Shown here: in pieces, positions 5,815-7,391 of the stretch
How the letters are laid out: each line of letters begins with the position of its first letter
Position numbering within the stretch: the first letter of the stretch is position 1
NCBI GenBank assembly: GCA_900555605.1
Contig: USLW01000094.1
Span: forward strand, 1-7,391
Source of the DNA: an uncultured Clostridium sp.
GTDB lineage: Bacteria; Bacillota; Clostridia; UBA1212; UBA1255
Reading direction: 5' to 3'
DNA length: 7,391 nt
Position numbers and translations under genes: made by a program
Notes under the pieces: generated by a model
What the model saw: only the letters and a program-made list of their open reading frames with translations
Database searches by the model: none
What the model was told of the DNA's origin: nothing

Positions 5815-6417
5815 ATGGTAATTATCGATGATCAAGAAATGATTTTTGCAACAGGTATCATTTTTCGTTTTTCACAGTCCACCAGATGGTACGCAATAAA
5901 CAAAGAAAGAGGACTTACGGAAAAAATATGGGAACTTGACCAGAATGTTATCCGGGAGGAGGCAGCATATGACGGGTTCTATGCTGTTTGCACCAATCTG
6001 GATGACGAAGCATCCAGAATTGCAAAGATCAACCAGAACCGCTGGGAGATAGAAGAATGCTTCCGGATCATGAAAACAGACTTCCGTTCAAGACCAGCCT
6101 ATGTTCGTACTGAAACAAGGATCAAAGCGCATTTTATGACTTGTTTTTTGTCCTTGATCCTGTTCCGGTATCTGGAAAAGAAGCTGGAGTACCAATATAC
6201 AAGTGAAGACATTCTGAATACCCTGCGCGGCATGAATTTTCTCGCCGTTTCAGAGGAAGGATATATCCCCGCGTATACCAGGACGGAATGAACCGATGCG
6301 CTTCATGAAGCCTTCGGCTTTCATACGGATTATCAGATTGTCAGCCAAAAACAAATGAAAAAAATTTTTCGGGAAACAAAAAGTAGAAAAAGGTACGCAA
6401 AAATTTACACGGTTTGA
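5815..6417 (+). pseudogene. IS1634-like (IS4 superfamily) transposase, C-terminal remnant with in-frame stop
   Basis: C-terminal part of a DDE transposase. From about 5885 the sequence is family-like: EEAAYDGFYAVCTNL, then NRWEIEECFRIMK, which carries the IS4 signature R(3)E(6)K with the last catalytic Glu, then RIKAHFMTCFLSLILFRYLEKKL. The N-terminal half with the two catalytic Asp residues is absent. The open frame stops at TGA 6289-6291, but the same frame continues for 41 family-like codons (TDALHEAFGF, then a Lys/Arg-rich end) to TGA at 6415-6417, so the first stop is a nonsense mutation. The ATG at 5815 has GGAG only 2 nt upstream, too near for good initiation, and the first 24 or so residues do not look like transposase. 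It begins right next to the ATPase promoter region, so the truncation point is between about 5790 and 5885. Not functional. Confidence 0.85.
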
Positions 6418-6460
6418 CTGCCATAAAACGCCTTTATACAAGGCTTTTATGGCAGTTTTT
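5870..6460 (+). mobile_element. 5'-truncated IS1634-like insertion sequence
   Basis: Remnant of an insertion sequence defined by the transposase C-terminus and the terminator just after it. The left boundary is estimated from where family-like protein sequence begins. No terminal inverted repeats or target duplication could be found, as expected when one end is lost. The right end may lie within or a little beyond the terminator hairpin. Confidence 0.6.
6417..6460 (+). terminator. Strong intrinsic terminator after the transposase remnant
   Basis: ACTGCCATAAAA plus GCCTT (6417-6434, one bulged C at 6429) pairs with AAGGC plus TTTTATGGCAGT (6440-6456): a 17-bp stem with a 5-nt loop, followed by TTTT and the pyrimidine-rich CTCTTCC. 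It begins on the last base of the transposase stop codon, so it is the natural end of that transcription unit. Confidence 0.8.
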
Positions 6461-6491
6461 CTCTTCCTGACTGTCAAAGACGGGAGTATAT

Positions 6492-6665
6492 CTAATTTAT
6501 ATTGATACAAGCGATAGGTGCATTATAAGCGTTCTGTTCATAATAGGTGCCTATTTGAAGTCCATACTGGTTAGCAGGATACTGCATCATCGGCACATCG
6601 AACATATTGGTCTTGCCTCTCTGCCGGATATAGCGGATTCGCTCCTTGATTTTTGGTAGGTACAT
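6492..6665 (-). CDS. Small DUF5049-like protein fragment
   Basis: From ATG 6665 this gives 57 residues; the frame is open to an earlier ATG at 6707. Residues about 5-33 (IKERIRYIRQRGKTNMFDVP, then MMQYPANQYG) resemble the core of DUF5049 proteins, recalled as I-R-x-x-G-x-T-N-M-F-D-x-x-x-V-Q-x-x-A. These are small proteins of unknown role common in phages and conjugative elements. After NQYG the usual acidic helix (family pattern YELVxFIE) is missing and is replaced by an unrelated end, so this is probably a remnant. No good ribosome site lies before either ATG. It sits downstream of the EamA terminator, so it has no evident promoter. Low certainty that it is expressed. Confidence 0.35.
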   Translation of the reverse strand: MYLPKIKERIRYIRQRGKTNMFDVPMMQYPANQYGLQIGTYYEQNAYNAPIACININ

Positions 6666-6743
6666 ATCTGCTCTTATGGCGGGATATCGCAAATTCATTC
6701 TGAGCATAATGCAGATAAAGATTTCGGCTGGATCTGGGCATAT

Positions 6744-6784
6744 AAAAACGGCTACACAGGAGCATTTCTACGCTTGTGTAGCCG
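6744..6784 (-). terminator. Intrinsic terminator of the EamA gene
   Basis: Read on the minus strand, CGGCTACACA (6784-6775) pairs with TGTGTAGCCG (6758-6749), and AGC/GCT can extend the stem inside a small bulge; TTTTT (6748-6744) follows directly. It lies about 85 nt after the EamA stop on the same strand, the expected place for its terminator. Confidence 0.75.
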
Positions 6785-6869
6785 CTATTCTTGTCCCTAC
6801 GATCTGAAGGCGTCACTCAAACATTCTCGTTTTTTGAAAATCCCTCAGTTGCACCCTCTTCCGGGGGCG
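6785..6869. other. Short 3' untranslated stretch of the EamA gene
   Basis: Eighty-five nucleotides between the EamA stop and its terminator hairpin. No gene or other signal is seen; the GC content drops here toward that of the mosaic interior, so the right edge of the foreign segment may be near or to the left of this point. Confidence 0.35.
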
Positions 6870-7379
6870 TTATTTTATCAGAAGCGTGAGCGTGCCGCCG
6901 ACCAGCAGCAGCAGGCCCAGCAGCGCCTTTTTTGTAAGCCTTTCATGCAGTATGAAATAAGAAAACGCCACCGTAACGACAATACTTAATTTATCCACCG
7001 GAACCACAATGCTGGCGGGACCGTCATGCAGCGCTTTAAAATAGCAGAGCCAGGAAGCGCCAGTGGCCAGCCCGGATAAAATAATAAAGATCAGATCCCT
7101 TTTTGTAATCTGCTTGATGGTATTCTGTTTTTTGGTTATAAACACAATCGCCCAGGCCATGATCAGCACGACCCCCGTACGGATTGCGGTGCCCAAGTTA
7201 GAGTCCACGCCGTCAATTCCGATTTTTGCTAAAATAGAAGTAAGACTGGCGCATACGGCGGAGCCGGCCGCATAAAGAAGGCACTGATTAGAGGGTGCAA
7301 TTTTTTTTCTCCGGCCGCCGCTGCGATGATCCGCCTGCAGAGCAGCTTCCTGCACCTCCGGCCTTTTTTGAATCATCAA
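6870..7379 (-). CDS. EamA/DMT superfamily membrane protein (half-size, single EamA domain), possibly 5'-partial
   Basis: Inner-membrane protein of the drug/metabolite transporter superfamily; substrate unknown. The frame from TTG 7379 (next codon ATG 7376) gives 169 residues. Five hydrophobic segments are visible at about 33-54, 62-81, 97-119, 121-143 and 150-168, forming one EamA unit of about 137 residues from NQCLLYAAGS to the C-terminal TLTLLIK. Proteins this size act as dimers, unlike the ten-helix RhaT/YdcZ-like double-domain members. The first 32 residues are hydrophilic and basic (RSGGRRKK) and are unusual for the family. The frame has no stop between the TTG and the window edge, so the true start may lie outside. 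CAGG is 7 nt before the TTG. GC-rich like the GNAT gene; terminator at 6784-6744. Probably host backbone. Confidence 0.8.
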   Translation of the reverse strand: MMIQKRPEVQEAALQADHRSGGRRKKIAPSNQCLLYAAGSAVCASLTSILAKIGIDGVDSNLGTAIRTGVVLIMAWAIVFITKKQNTIKQITKRDLIFIILSGLATGASWLCYFKALHDGPASIVVPVDKLSIVVTVAFSYFILHERLTKKALLGLLLLVGGTLTLLIK

Positions 7380-7391
7380 ATAAGTACCTGC

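Noticed and set aside
987..6783. TTGTGTAG(CC) at 987-994, 3878-3887 and 6774-6783 as possible attachment repeats
   Set aside because: Shared length is only 8-10 bp, which is expected by chance many times in a window this size, and the last copy is part of a terminator stem.
6571..6816. An 81-codon minus-strand frame crossing the EamA terminator
   Set aside because: It runs through a clear terminator hairpin and overlaps the DUF5049-like frame; no domain or ribosome site.
1..7391. CRISPR array, tRNA or rRNA genes
   Set aside because: No regularly spaced direct repeats, cloverleaf or rRNA-like sequence was found on either strand.

Overview
The window reads as accessory DNA from a low-to-mid GC Firmicute, most likely a gut-type Clostridia/Lachnospiraceae member. 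The basis is the purine-rich ribosome binding sites, TATAAT-type promoters, the gene families present (a resolvase-type large serine recombinase, an XRE regulator with a long helical tail, an IS1634-like transposase, a DUF4143-type ATPase) and the codon usage. Taxonomy is inferred, not demonstrated.

Layout. The two ends carry GC-richer, housekeeping-like genes, both on the minus strand: a GNAT acetyltransferase (42-812) on the left and a half-size EamA/DMT-type membrane protein (6870 to about 7379, possibly continuing past the edge) on the right. Between about 963 and 6800 lies an AT-richer mosaic that looks mobile. From left to right it holds: a serine recombinase (963-2081, minus); a palindrome-rich intergenic region; an XRE regulator (2440 onward, plus) broken by a frameshift in an A7 run, with its C-terminal part in another frame up to 3526; a 370-bp non-coding stretch with two tandem hairpins; a 599-residue ATPase with a nuclease-like C-terminus (3900-5699, minus) behind a strong promoter flanked by repeated 9-bp boxes; the C-terminal remnant of an IS1634-like transposase (to 6417, plus) with an in-frame stop and a strong terminator; and a small DUF5049-like remnant (minus).

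How it fits together. The recombinase is the only intact-looking mobility gene and ends directly at the promoter of the GNAT gene, so the left edge of an inserted element is probably near 963-1020. The divergent XRE gene is a plausible regulator of the recombinase or of itself, but it is frameshifted as read here. The ATPase is the main intact cargo gene and seems to be an independently controlled single-gene unit. The transposase and DUF5049-like pieces are decayed, so the interior looks built by successive insertions. No RNA gene or CRISPR array was seen. The best candidates for something undescribed are the ATPase with its N-terminal basic/aromatic module and repeat-flanked promoter, and the palindrome-rich control region between recombinase and XRE gene.
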